Assembly (NCBI GenBank): GCA_951812325.1
Contig: OX638294.1
Location: 4,316,859 to 4,380,858, forward strand
Length of the DNA: 64,000 nt
Reading direction: 5' to 3'
From: an uncultured Thermoanaerobaculia bacterium
GTDB taxonomy: Bacteria; Acidobacteriota; Thermoanaerobaculia; Multivoradales; Multivoraceae
Shown: one piece after another, positions 16,584 through 23,983 of the stretch
Numbering within the stretch: the stretch's first letter is position 1
How the letters are laid out: every line of letters starts with the position of its first letter
Notes under the pieces: model-generated
Databases searched by the model: none
The model's input: only the letters and a program-made list of their open reading frames with translations
What the model was told of the DNA's origin: nothing
Program-made: the position numbers and the translations under genes

Positions 16584-18578
16584 CTAGTGGTAGTACGCCA
16601 TGCAGCCGGGTTCGACCTTGCGGGGGAGGCCGGGTGGGTACTCGTTGGTCCAGAACTCCTTGATGGCCTGGCAGTTGATCAGGGTGGAGACGCCGTCGTT
16701 CGCGGCCATCTCGTAGCTGCGCGGGAGGGCTTCCCGGAGTTGCTCGGGGGAGGTGACGTACTCGCCGCGGGCGCCCAGGCCTTCGGCGATCTTGTCGTAG
16801 CGGAGGTTCTCCTGGAACAGGTACATGTGCATCGAGCGCGTGGCTCGCCGAGCCGAACCGAAGACGCCCCAGGCGTTGTTGTTGTAGACGAGGACGACCG
16901 CCGGGATGCGGTACTTGGCCAGCGTCTCGAACTCCATGCCGGAGTAGCCGACGCCGGCGTCGCCGGTGATGCCGAACACCGGCGCGCCGCGGTAGGGCGC
17001 CTGCGGGCCGACGCCGTTCATTACCGCGGCGCCCGCGCCGACCGTGTAGCCGACATCCGGGCCGATTGCGCCGTACTGGTAGGCGCCGTTCAGGATCTGG
17101 CCCGGCCGGTGGGCGCGCAGCCACCGCCGGGTGTAGCGGGCGATGCCGTAGCCGCCGGAGACCACCGTCGTCTGCTCCTTCGGCAGATCGCCGGAGTAGA
17201 GGAAGGAGGAAAGCTCCTGCGCGATGACGGCCGGATGGATCGTGTCCGTGGCGGCGCTGTGCTTCAGGCCCAGTTCGTACCACTCCGCGTTCTGCTTCTC
17301 GAACGCGTCGCGGGCGGCCGCGAGTTCGGCGCGCCAGGACGGTCGTGACGCGGACGGCAGCGCTTCGGCCAGAGCCTCCAGCCCGCCGCGGGCGCTGGCG
17401 ACGAGACCGAGATCCACCGGCAGGTTGCGGCCGATGTCGGCGGCGTCCTGATCGATCCGGATGACCTTGGCGTCGGGGTCGAAGGCGACTTCGCCGACGT
17501 TGGGCATCGAGTACTGGCCGGCGAAGATGACGAGGTCCGCCGAGAGCAGGGCGTCGGGTCCGGTGCTCACGGAGAGCGGGTGGCTGTCGGGGAAGTGGCC
17601 GCGCATCGGTCCCGACTCGACGACCGCGATGTCGGCGCGCTCGGCCACCGTCCTCAGCACGTCCCACGCGCGGTCGTAGAAGACGCCGGTCGAGGCGACG
17701 ATGATCGGCCGTTCGGCCTTCCGGATCATCTCGACGGCCTTCGCCGTGTCCGCCCTGGACGGGTAGGGATGGGAGTCGGTGCGGTAGGTGCTCTTGTCGT
17801 GGTAGTAGAGCAGATCGTCGGGGGTGTCGAACCGGGCCCGGGCGACCTCGCCGGTGAAGTCGAGATGAACCGGCCGCGGGACGCCGGACCGCAGGTGCCG
17901 GAAGGCGTAGGCGGCGTACTCGTAGACCCGGTTCGGCGTGATCAGCCGCTTGCCGTACTTCTTCATGCCGACGGTGGTCGGTTGCTGGTAGCCGCGCTGG
18001 ATGCCGCGCTCCGTGTCGTCGCCGCCGACGGTCATGTTGCTGGCCAGCACGAGGAGCGGCGTGCGCGCGGCGTTGGCGGCGCCGATGTTCATGATCATGT
18101 TCGTGAACCCGGGTCCCTCGGTGCCCGAGCACGCGGCGACTTCGCCGGTAACCCGGGTGAAGCCGTCGGCGGCGGCGCACATGCCGCCCTCGGTGCGGCC
18201 GCCGTAGGTCGGGATGCCCTCGGCGGCGATCGCGTTGATCACCTGGTAGTTGCCGGGCGCGCAGAACAGCGCCTTGAGCCCTTCGTGGGCGCAGGCGCGC
18301 GCGAAGACCTGGGCGCCGTTCATCGGGAACTCGGCCGGGTCGGGCGCCTCGTTCCGGGTGCGCGGGATGTCCTCCGGAATCGCGATCGGCCGCTCCTCGC
18401 GGTCGACTGCGGCGGCCCTGGCCTGCCGGGCGAAAAGCGCGGCGGCCCCGACACCGGCGGCACTCGCGGCGCCGGAGGCGACGAAGCTGCGGCGCGAGAC
18501 CGCGGAACCGTCCTTGGGTTCCCGGGCCTCGCGTTTCCGGGCGGGTTGGGCTTCAGGCGCGCGTTGCGATTCGCTCAT
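16584..18578 (-). CDS. Tat-exported thiamine-pyrophosphate-dependent enzyme (acetolactate synthase-like fold)
   Basis: A 664-residue protein with a twin-arginine signal (SRRSFVASG, residues 28-36, then an Ala-rich stretch to about 57). It has the three domains of the acetolactate synthase/pyruvate oxidase superfamily. The N-terminal Pyr domain carries the catalytic glutamate in RTEGGMCAAADG (E130), there is a central domain at about 265-400, and the C-terminal PP domain has GDAGVGYSG (539-547) and NNNAWG (566-571) for Mg-TPP. Such enzymes are normally cytoplasmic, so the Tat signal is notable. The substrate is unknown. Its ATG overlaps the stop of the cytochrome c gene upstream, which suggests that the cytochrome accepts its electrons. 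Confidence 0.9.
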   Translation of the reverse strand: MSESQRAPEAQPARKREAREPKDGSAVSRRSFVASGAASAAGVGAAALFARQARAAAVDREERPIAIPEDIPRTRNEAPDPAEFPMNGAQVFARACAHEGLKALFCAPGNYQVINAIAAEGIPTYGGRTEGGMCAAADGFTRVTGEVAACSGTEGPGFTNMIMNIGAANAARTPLLVLASNMTVGGDDTERGIQRGYQQPTTVGMKKYGKRLITPNRVYEYAAYAFRHLRSGVPRPVHLDFTGEVARARFDTPDDLLYYHDKSTYRTDSHPYPSRADTAKAVEMIRKAERPIIVASTGVFYDRAWDVLRTVAERADIAVVESGPMRGHFPDSHPLSVSTGPDALLSADLVIFAGQYSMPNVGEVAFDPDAKVIRIDQDAADIGRNLPVDLGLVASARGGLEALAEALPSASRPSWRAELAAARDAFEKQNAEWYELGLKHSAATDTIHPAVIAQELSSFLYSGDLPKEQTTVVSGGYGIARYTRRWLRAHRPGQILNGAYQYGAIGPDVGYTVGAGAAVMNGVGPQAPYRGAPVFGITGDAGVGYSGMEFETLAKYRIPAVVLVYNNNAWGVFGSARRATRSMHMYLFQENLRYDKIAEGLGARGEYVTSPEQLREALPRSYEMAANDGVSTLINCQAIKEFWTNEYPPGLPRKVEPGCMAYYH

Positions 18579-19042
18579 CGTCTGTTCTCCTTGGTCTGTA
18601 CGGACCCCTCGGCCGGTGATGGCCGCAGCTCCCTCGGTCCGATGCTGCGCAGGTAGTGGACGAGGTCCCAGATCTCCCCGTCGTCGAGCTCCGCCTCGAA
18701 CGGCGGCATGTCGAGGCCGGCGCCGAACTTCGTGTTGCGAAAGAGGTCGCCGTCCGTCGTGCCGAACAGCCAGCGGTCGGGGTCGGTCAGGTCGGCGGCC
18801 TCGAAGTCGATGTTCTCGAGCGCGCGGCCGTCGAAGCCGTGGCAGATCTGGCAGTGGCGCAGGTAGTGGGTCCGGCCCCTGCGCTCGGCATCCTGGCTGT
18901 GCGGCGTCGGGTTGACGGTGGCGATGGCCGGAGCCTCCGCCGGTTCGGTGGCGCCGGGGGCTTCGGACTGGCCGGTCGCGGCCGCGGCAAAGCCGAGCGA
19001 CGCAAGCGTCGCGGCCTGGAGCACTCTTTGGACGACTGTCAT
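18575..19042 (-). CDS. Periplasmic c-type cytochrome
   Basis: A 155-residue mono-haem cytochrome c. It has an N-terminal signal peptide (about 1-24, LGFAAAATGQ), one haem-binding CQICH (residues 64-68), and a likely axial methionine at 112 (GLDMPPF). The length and the GEIWDLVHYLRSI helix fit class I cytochromes. It should shuttle electrons in the periplasm. The 4-base overlap (ATGA) with the Tat-exported TPP enzyme gene implies coupled synthesis and a shared pathway. The divergent part between residues 25 and 55 is Pro/Ala-rich linker. Confidence 0.92.
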   Translation of the reverse strand: MTVVQRVLQAATLASLGFAAAATGQSEAPGATEPAEAPAIATVNPTPHSQDAERRGRTHYLRHCQICHGFDGRALENIDFEAADLTDPDRWLFGTTDGDLFRNTKFGAGLDMPPFEAELDDGEIWDLVHYLRSIGPRELRPSPAEGSVQTKENRR

Positions 19043-19141
19043 CGGGGTTGCCGGGACAGTGTAACCGCGCGGGTTTCCGGCGGCGGGGCGTCGGGAAACG
19101 GGTTGCCGTTTTCCGCGGGACCGGCAGCTTCCCGGTGGCGG

Positions 19142-21520
19142 CTACTCCGCAGGGGCGGGAATCAACTCGATTCGCGCCTCCGCGGCCTCGAGGATGGCGG
19201 GGCGGGAGTAGAGCAGCGGAAACGCCTCATCCGCGGCCCAGGGCTCGAAGAGGTCCTTGTAGTGGGGGCTGCGCGGGTCGCCGGACTGACCGGGGTTGTT
19301 CATCGCAACCGAGGCGTCCCAGTTGCCGACGTCGATCACCATGCGGAAGGAAGCGCCGGATCGCTGGTTGAAGTCGCCGCCGTAGCCCGTGTTGCCCACC
19401 GTGTCGCCGGACCCGCCGCGGGGCGCGGGTCCGACATCGGCCAGTCGGCGGATGTCGTCCGGAAGGTGCGCGGACAACGGGTGTCGCAGGGCGATCTGGT
19501 GCAGGTCGCCCCAGCGCCAGGAGGCGGGGTCAGGGCCCAGGCGTTCGCCGAGCTCGGCGTAGGCGGATGCGAGACTGTCGAGGAGCGCTTCGTCGCGCGC
19601 CCGGCGGGGCCGGGCGCCGAGCCGCGAATCGACCTCTTCGAGCAGCCTCAGCAGGTTCTCGTCCTGGACGGGGAGCGGGTCGTCTCCCGCCTCGAGCGCG
19701 GTCGCCATCCGCCGGCCGACTTCGGCGTCGAGATGCCGCCGCCACCAGACTTCGAACAGCGCGGCCGCGGCGCTGTCCGCCGCGAGCTCGCCGTTCCAGC
19801 CGCCCAGGAGCTCAAGCGCCGGCGTGGCCTCGGGCGTCGGTTTCGCTCTGTTCAGCAGCGCGAGCAGGCGGCGGGCGGGGATGGAGACATGGTCCGTCTG
19901 GAGCCGCACCGCGCCCTCGACGGTCATCGCGTCCTCGGCGGCCAGCACTTCGCCGATCCGCTGACGCCGGTAGGGCCCCGCCCACTCCCGGCCCAGGGGA
20001 ACGTCGTAGCCGGGTGGCAGGTTCATCTCGTTGGCGGTGGCCACCCAGCCGCGTTCCGGGTTGAACTCGACGGGCAGTTCGTCCATGTCCCGGTAACCCC
20101 GCCACTCGTAGCGCCCGTCGCCCGGCGCCGGCAGCAGGCCGTCCCAGTTGGGGCGAATCGGCGCGAGGCCGCCCGGCTTCCAGCCGATGTTGCCGTTCGT
20201 GTCGGCGTAGACCTGATTCTCGGACGGCGTGCCCCAGCGGTTCATCGCGGCCAGGAACTGGTCCCAGTTGCGCGCCCGGATGTACTCGATCGACCCGAGG
20301 TAGGGGGCCATCCCGGGCTCGAGCCAGGCGGCGCGAAGGCCGATCGCCAGGTCTCGGTCGGGGTCCCGGTAGAGCACGGGGCCATGGTGGGTGAAGTGAA
20401 GTTCCTCGGTGCGGGCGTCGCCGCCGCGAACCGGAATCGTCTCGAGGGTGGTCTCCATCGGCAGCCAGTTGCCCCGGTACTCGTAGAAGTCCGGTTCGCC
20501 GGGCTTCGTGCGGTAGAGGAGGAGGTCTTCCTGGTCGATGCTGAAGATGGTCAGCCCGAACGCGATCGTGCCGTTGTGGCCGATCGAGATTCCGGGCAGT
20601 GCCGGCTCCCCGGCGCCGATCAGATCGAGGTCGGGCGAGGCCAGGTGGACGATGTAGCGCAGCGAGGGCACGGCCTGGGTGCGGTGCGGATCGTTCGCGA
20701 GCAGGGGTCTGCCGGTGGCGGTGCGGCGAGGCGAGATCGCCCAGTTGTTGCTTCCCTCCGACGTCGGGTCGGCGGCGCCCGGAACCCCCGGATCGAGTTC
20801 GCTGAAGCTGACGCCCCGCGTGCCGAGCCGGTAGACGTCGAGTGCCTGGGGCGGCGCCGTCCGGGAGCGGAAGAAGTCGAGGTCGAGACCGTCGGGCACC
20901 GTGAGCCGATGATCAGGCTGGTAGCGGTCGCGGAGCGCGAGGGCCTCGTGCCCGTGGTCGGCCAGGAACCTTGCCCGCGCGAACTCGCTCGTCGCGTTGC
21001 GCAGCAGGCCGTGGCTGCGGATTCGGGTCACCGCTTCGGGCGTCCAGTGAGACGGCTCGTAGCCCAGCGCCTCGAACTCCGGCGGCATCAACTCGGGACG
21101 CTCCAGCACCAGATCGACCCAGGCGTTCACGCCGCGCGTCCACGCGGTGACGATGCGCTTCGTGTCCGAGGCGTAGGCGAGCCACTCGGCGTGCATGTCG
21201 CCCCGGTAGAGCAGCAGCCGGGCCGCCCGGTCCTGCTCGACAAAGCTCGGTCCGAAGACCTCTGACAGCGTGCCCTCGCCCCGCCGTCTCCAGAGGTCGA
21301 TCTGCCACAGGCGGTCGCGGGCCGCGTTCCAGCCCTGGGCGAAGAACAGGTCGTCCTGGCCGCCGGCGAAGACGTGGGCCACGCCCCAGCGGTCGACCAG
21401 GATCTCGACCGGCGCGTCGAGGCCGGGCACCTTGAAACGGCTGGTATCGATTTCCTGGGCCGCGGTCGTCGCGGCGAGGAACAGGGCGATCGCGGGGGCC
21501 GTCTGGCGCAGCTTGAGCAT
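19142..21520 (-). CDS. Secreted penicillin acylase family amidohydrolase (Ntn hydrolase)
   Basis: A 792-residue precursor. A signal peptide (1-21, ending TTAAQ) is followed by the alpha-chain region (VDRWGVAHVFAGGQDDLFFAQGW). The autoprocessing site is EGSNNWA, whose Ser257 would become the N-terminal nucleophile of the beta chain; LLANDPHR and GISIGHNGTIAFGLT follow. Members cleave amide bonds of penicillins, acyl-homoserine lactones or other N-acyl compounds in the periplasm; which one cannot be said. I place the start at the ATG at 21520, directly before the signal; the longer frame runs into a dispersed repeat. It is first in the minus-strand cluster and divergent from a TonB receptor. 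Confidence 0.92.
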   Translation of the reverse strand: MLKLRQTAPAIALFLAATTAAQEIDTSRFKVPGLDAPVEILVDRWGVAHVFAGGQDDLFFAQGWNAARDRLWQIDLWRRRGEGTLSEVFGPSFVEQDRAARLLLYRGDMHAEWLAYASDTKRIVTAWTRGVNAWVDLVLERPELMPPEFEALGYEPSHWTPEAVTRIRSHGLLRNATSEFARARFLADHGHEALALRDRYQPDHRLTVPDGLDLDFFRSRTAPPQALDVYRLGTRGVSFSELDPGVPGAADPTSEGSNNWAISPRRTATGRPLLANDPHRTQAVPSLRYIVHLASPDLDLIGAGEPALPGISIGHNGTIAFGLTIFSIDQEDLLLYRTKPGEPDFYEYRGNWLPMETTLETIPVRGGDARTEELHFTHHGPVLYRDPDRDLAIGLRAAWLEPGMAPYLGSIEYIRARNWDQFLAAMNRWGTPSENQVYADTNGNIGWKPGGLAPIRPNWDGLLPAPGDGRYEWRGYRDMDELPVEFNPERGWVATANEMNLPPGYDVPLGREWAGPYRRQRIGEVLAAEDAMTVEGAVRLQTDHVSIPARRLLALLNRAKPTPEATPALELLGGWNGELAADSAAAALFEVWWRRHLDAEVGRRMATALEAGDDPLPVQDENLLRLLEEVDSRLGARPRRARDEALLDSLASAYAELGERLGPDPASWRWGDLHQIALRHPLSAHLPDDIRRLADVGPAPRGGSGDTVGNTGYGGDFNQRSGASFRMVIDVGNWDASVAMNNPGQSGDPRSPHYKDLFEPWAADEAFPLLYSRPAILEAAEARIELIPAPAE

Positions 21521-21589
21521 CGACGAACGGGCACGATACAACGTGCCATTCGGCCAGAGGGTTTGCCCGGTGCGCCCCGGACTCAGGGC

Positions 21590-21735
21590 CGTTCCAAAGT
21601 CGGGAACTTCGCTGACCGATGTGAGGAACCACTCCGCAAATCGGCAACTCGGCGCCGGCACGGCTTTCGACCCTCGGGAATGAAGGCCTCCCGCCCGCGC
21701 CCAGCGTGAAGCGCTGGACTTTGGAATGGTCCTGG
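21590..21735 (-). repeat. Dispersed repeat, copy A
   Basis: Read on the minus strand, this segment matches 36058-36214 on the plus strand over about 150 bases, with scattered substitutions and one ten-base insertion in copy B. Shared blocks include AGTCCAGCGCTTCACGCTGG and GGGAGGCCTTCAT. Weaker similarity may continue to about 21545. It lies in the divergent gap between the penicillin acylase and the second TonB receptor, upstream of the acylase start. Confidence 0.85.
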
Positions 21736-21783
21736 CGCCCCGGACTTCTGCCGCCGGGCTGCAACGGCTAGACTTCCGGCCCG

Positions 21784-23751
21784 ATGTGCATGCGTTCCGG
21801 TTTGGCTGACGTTCTCCGGGGCGGCGCCTTGGCGTTCCTGGCCCTCAACGCGCCATTGACCCTCGTCGCGCAGGAGGACGAAGGCGAGTCGGCGAAGGCG
21901 GCGGGCGAGGACAAAGACGAGACCCCCGCGGCGGTCTACTACGAGACGGCCACCGTGCGGGCTCGCGCACTCGATCTGGCGACGGCCTCGGTCCAGGTCG
22001 TGGAAGCCGAGGATCTGGAGCACCTCGCGGTGCGCGATGCGGCCGATGCTCTGCGTCTGGTCCCAGGCGCCTGGGTGCTGGGCAACGATTCGAGCGCCGC
22101 TCTGGCCGGGGCGTCCCTGCGCGGCGGCGACGCGAACTTCACGCTGGTTCTGATCGACGGCGTGCCGATGGCGGACAGCACGGACCAGTACGGCGGCGCC
22201 TTTCCGCTGGGCAGCGTCGGCGCGGCGGAGATCGAGCGCCTGGAGGTCGTGCGCGGTCCGCTGTCCTCGTTCTACGGATCGAGTTCGCTGGCGGGCGCGA
22301 TCCAGGTGATCACCGCGGCCCCGCGGGCCGAGGCGCCGTTCCTGGGCGCCAGCGCCGACGTGGGCGACCACGATCACCGCAGCGGCCGGCTCTCCTGGGG
22401 CCGTACCGGCGAGTCGTCGGACGGTTCGATCAGTACTTCGTTCCGCGAGGAGGCGGGCCGGGTCGGCGACGATGCGCTGGAGCAGCAGACGGTAAGCGGT
22501 CGGCTGCGCTTCAGTTTGGGCGCGGCGTCGGCGCTTCGGCTGTCCGCGCGCCTGGCCGACTGGCAGGCCGACGACTACGGCGACGGCTCGGGCGGCCCGG
22601 TTCACGGCAGCGGCGACTTGCGGAGTTCCGACCACGGCGACCTCGGGCTGGCGGCGACACTGGACATCGGCGCCGGCGGCGCCTGGAGCCACACGCTGCG
22701 GTCGAGCTTCTACGAGCACACGCTCGACCGGAGCAGCCCCCCGATCGTGCCGGTCGTGCCGCCGATTACCGAGTCGACGGAGTTCAGCGACCTGCGCCTC
22801 GCCTGGACGGGCGCTTTCTCGCCGGCCGGCGACGCGCCCTACGAGTTCAGCTTCGGCGTCGAGGGCCTGACGGAGGAGGGGCGGAACCGGAGCCTGCTCC
22901 TGCTGCCGCCCTTCTTCGGCGGTCCGCTTCAGGGCGACTACCTGATCGAACGGGATCGGGCCGGCGTCTTCGGGGAGTGGCGGTGGAGCCGCGGCGGTTT
23001 CGTCGCGGAAGTCGGCGGCCGGGCGGACTTCTTCGAGGGCGAGGGCAACGAGTTCAGCCCGCGGGTCGGCTTGCGCTACGCGCCCGAGGGCGGTTCCTGG
23101 TCTGTGCGGGCGTCGGCGGGCGAGGCGTTCAAGTTGCCGAGCCTGTACGCCCTGGCGACACCCCGGGCGATCGGCGGCAACCCGAACCTCGAGGCGGAGA
23201 CGAATGCCGGCGCGGACCTTGGCTTCGAGGTGCGGACGGCCGACGGTTCGGCCAGCGGCGGCGTCACCCTGTTCTCGAACCGCTTCGAGAACCTGATCGA
23301 CTTCGACTTCGACACGTTCCGGATCGTGAACCGGAGCAAGGTGGACGCGCAGGGCGTCGAGGCGTTCCTCGCATGGAACCCGTCCTCCCGGGTCGGGTTC
23401 GATGTGCGCCTGACCTCGCAGGACACCGAGGACCGCGCCACCGGGCGGACGTTGCGCCGCCGCCCGGACCTGTTCGGCGGCATCGGCCTGCGCATCGATG
23501 TGAGCGAGGCGGTCCGCCTCGGCGTCGAGGCCAGGCACACCGGCGCCTATCTCGACGAGCAGATCCCGGCGCCGTTCCGGAGCTCGGTCGCCGGCCGCGA
23601 TCTGGTCGGTGTGTCGGTCGCCTGGCAGACGGCGGACCGGTGGCGGATCAGCATGCGCGCCGACAACGCGTTCGATGAGTCGTACGAAACCCAGGTCGGA
23701 TTCCCCGGCCCCGACCGGTCGGTCCGGATCGGGGTCCGCTATGGGCGCTAG
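21784..23751 (+). CDS. TonB-dependent receptor (BtuB/siderophore-receptor size class)
   Basis: A 655-residue outer-membrane receptor. It has a signal peptide (1-30, ending TLVAQ), a plug domain at about 50-180 with VEAEDLEHLAVRDAADALR and IERLEVVRGPLSSFYGSSSLAGAIQV, and a 22-strand-type barrel ending VRIGVRYGR. No carboxypeptidase-regulatory domain precedes the plug, unlike the receptor at 4953. The ligand could be a metal chelate or a vitamin; nothing in the flanks decides. Two ATG codons (21784, 21790) are possible starts. It is divergent from the penicillin acylase and convergent with the PQQ dehydrogenase region; its stop overlaps the end of a minus-strand fragment. Confidence 0.9.
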   Translation: MCMRSGLADVLRGGALAFLALNAPLTLVAQEDEGESAKAAGEDKDETPAAVYYETATVRARALDLATASVQVVEAEDLEHLAVRDAADALRLVPGAWVLGNDSSAALAGASLRGGDANFTLVLIDGVPMADSTDQYGGAFPLGSVGAAEIERLEVVRGPLSSFYGSSSLAGAIQVITAAPRAEAPFLGASADVGDHDHRSGRLSWGRTGESSDGSISTSFREEAGRVGDDALEQQTVSGRLRFSLGAASALRLSARLADWQADDYGDGSGGPVHGSGDLRSSDHGDLGLAATLDIGAGGAWSHTLRSSFYEHTLDRSSPPIVPVVPPITESTEFSDLRLAWTGAFSPAGDAPYEFSFGVEGLTEEGRNRSLLLLPPFFGGPLQGDYLIERDRAGVFGEWRWSRGGFVAEVGGRADFFEGEGNEFSPRVGLRYAPEGGSWSVRASAGEAFKLPSLYALATPRAIGGNPNLEAETNAGADLGFEVRTADGSASGGVTLFSNRFENLIDFDFDTFRIVNRSKVDAQGVEAFLAWNPSSRVGFDVRLTSQDTEDRATGRTLRRRPDLFGGIGLRIDVSEAVRLGVEARHTGAYLDEQIPAPFRSSVAGRDLVGVSVAWQTADRWRISMRADNAFDESYETQVGFPGPDRSVRIGVRYGR

Positions 23752-23975
23752 CAGCCCGCCTCCGCCGCCTCCAGGATCAACTCTCGCACCGCATCGACCT
23801 CGGTGTCCCGGACGATGTAGCTCGCGGGGACCCCGGCTGGGCCGATCGCCTCGATCGGCGCCGGCGGCCGAAGGTCGGCCACGGTCATGCCGTGGGTGAC
23901 CTCGCCGACCACCTCGACCGCAATGGGGTGGCGAGACCGCTCGAACAGGCCCGGATCGCAGTCCGGGACGAGCTT
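23748..23975 (-). pseudogene. Nucleoside hydrolase C-terminal fragment
   Basis: About 75 residues resemble only the last quarter of inosine-uridine-type nucleoside hydrolases: CDPGLFERSRHPIAVEVV, then GEVTHGMTVADLRPP, matching the family pattern in which a G-x-x-T-x-G-M-T-V-x-D motif follows the late strand. The N-terminal DxDxxxDD calcium site and the rest of the fold are missing. The piece begins directly behind the PQQ dehydrogenase stop, with a GTG that could start translation. Probably a remnant left by a deletion; a short expressed peptide cannot be excluded. Confidence 0.5.
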
Positions 23976-23983
23976 CACGAAAG

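Noticed and set aside
21521..21783. A cobalamin riboswitch in front of the BtuB-sized TonB receptor
   Set aside because: The gap is largely filled by the dispersed repeat and no B12-box-like or switch-like fold is seen.
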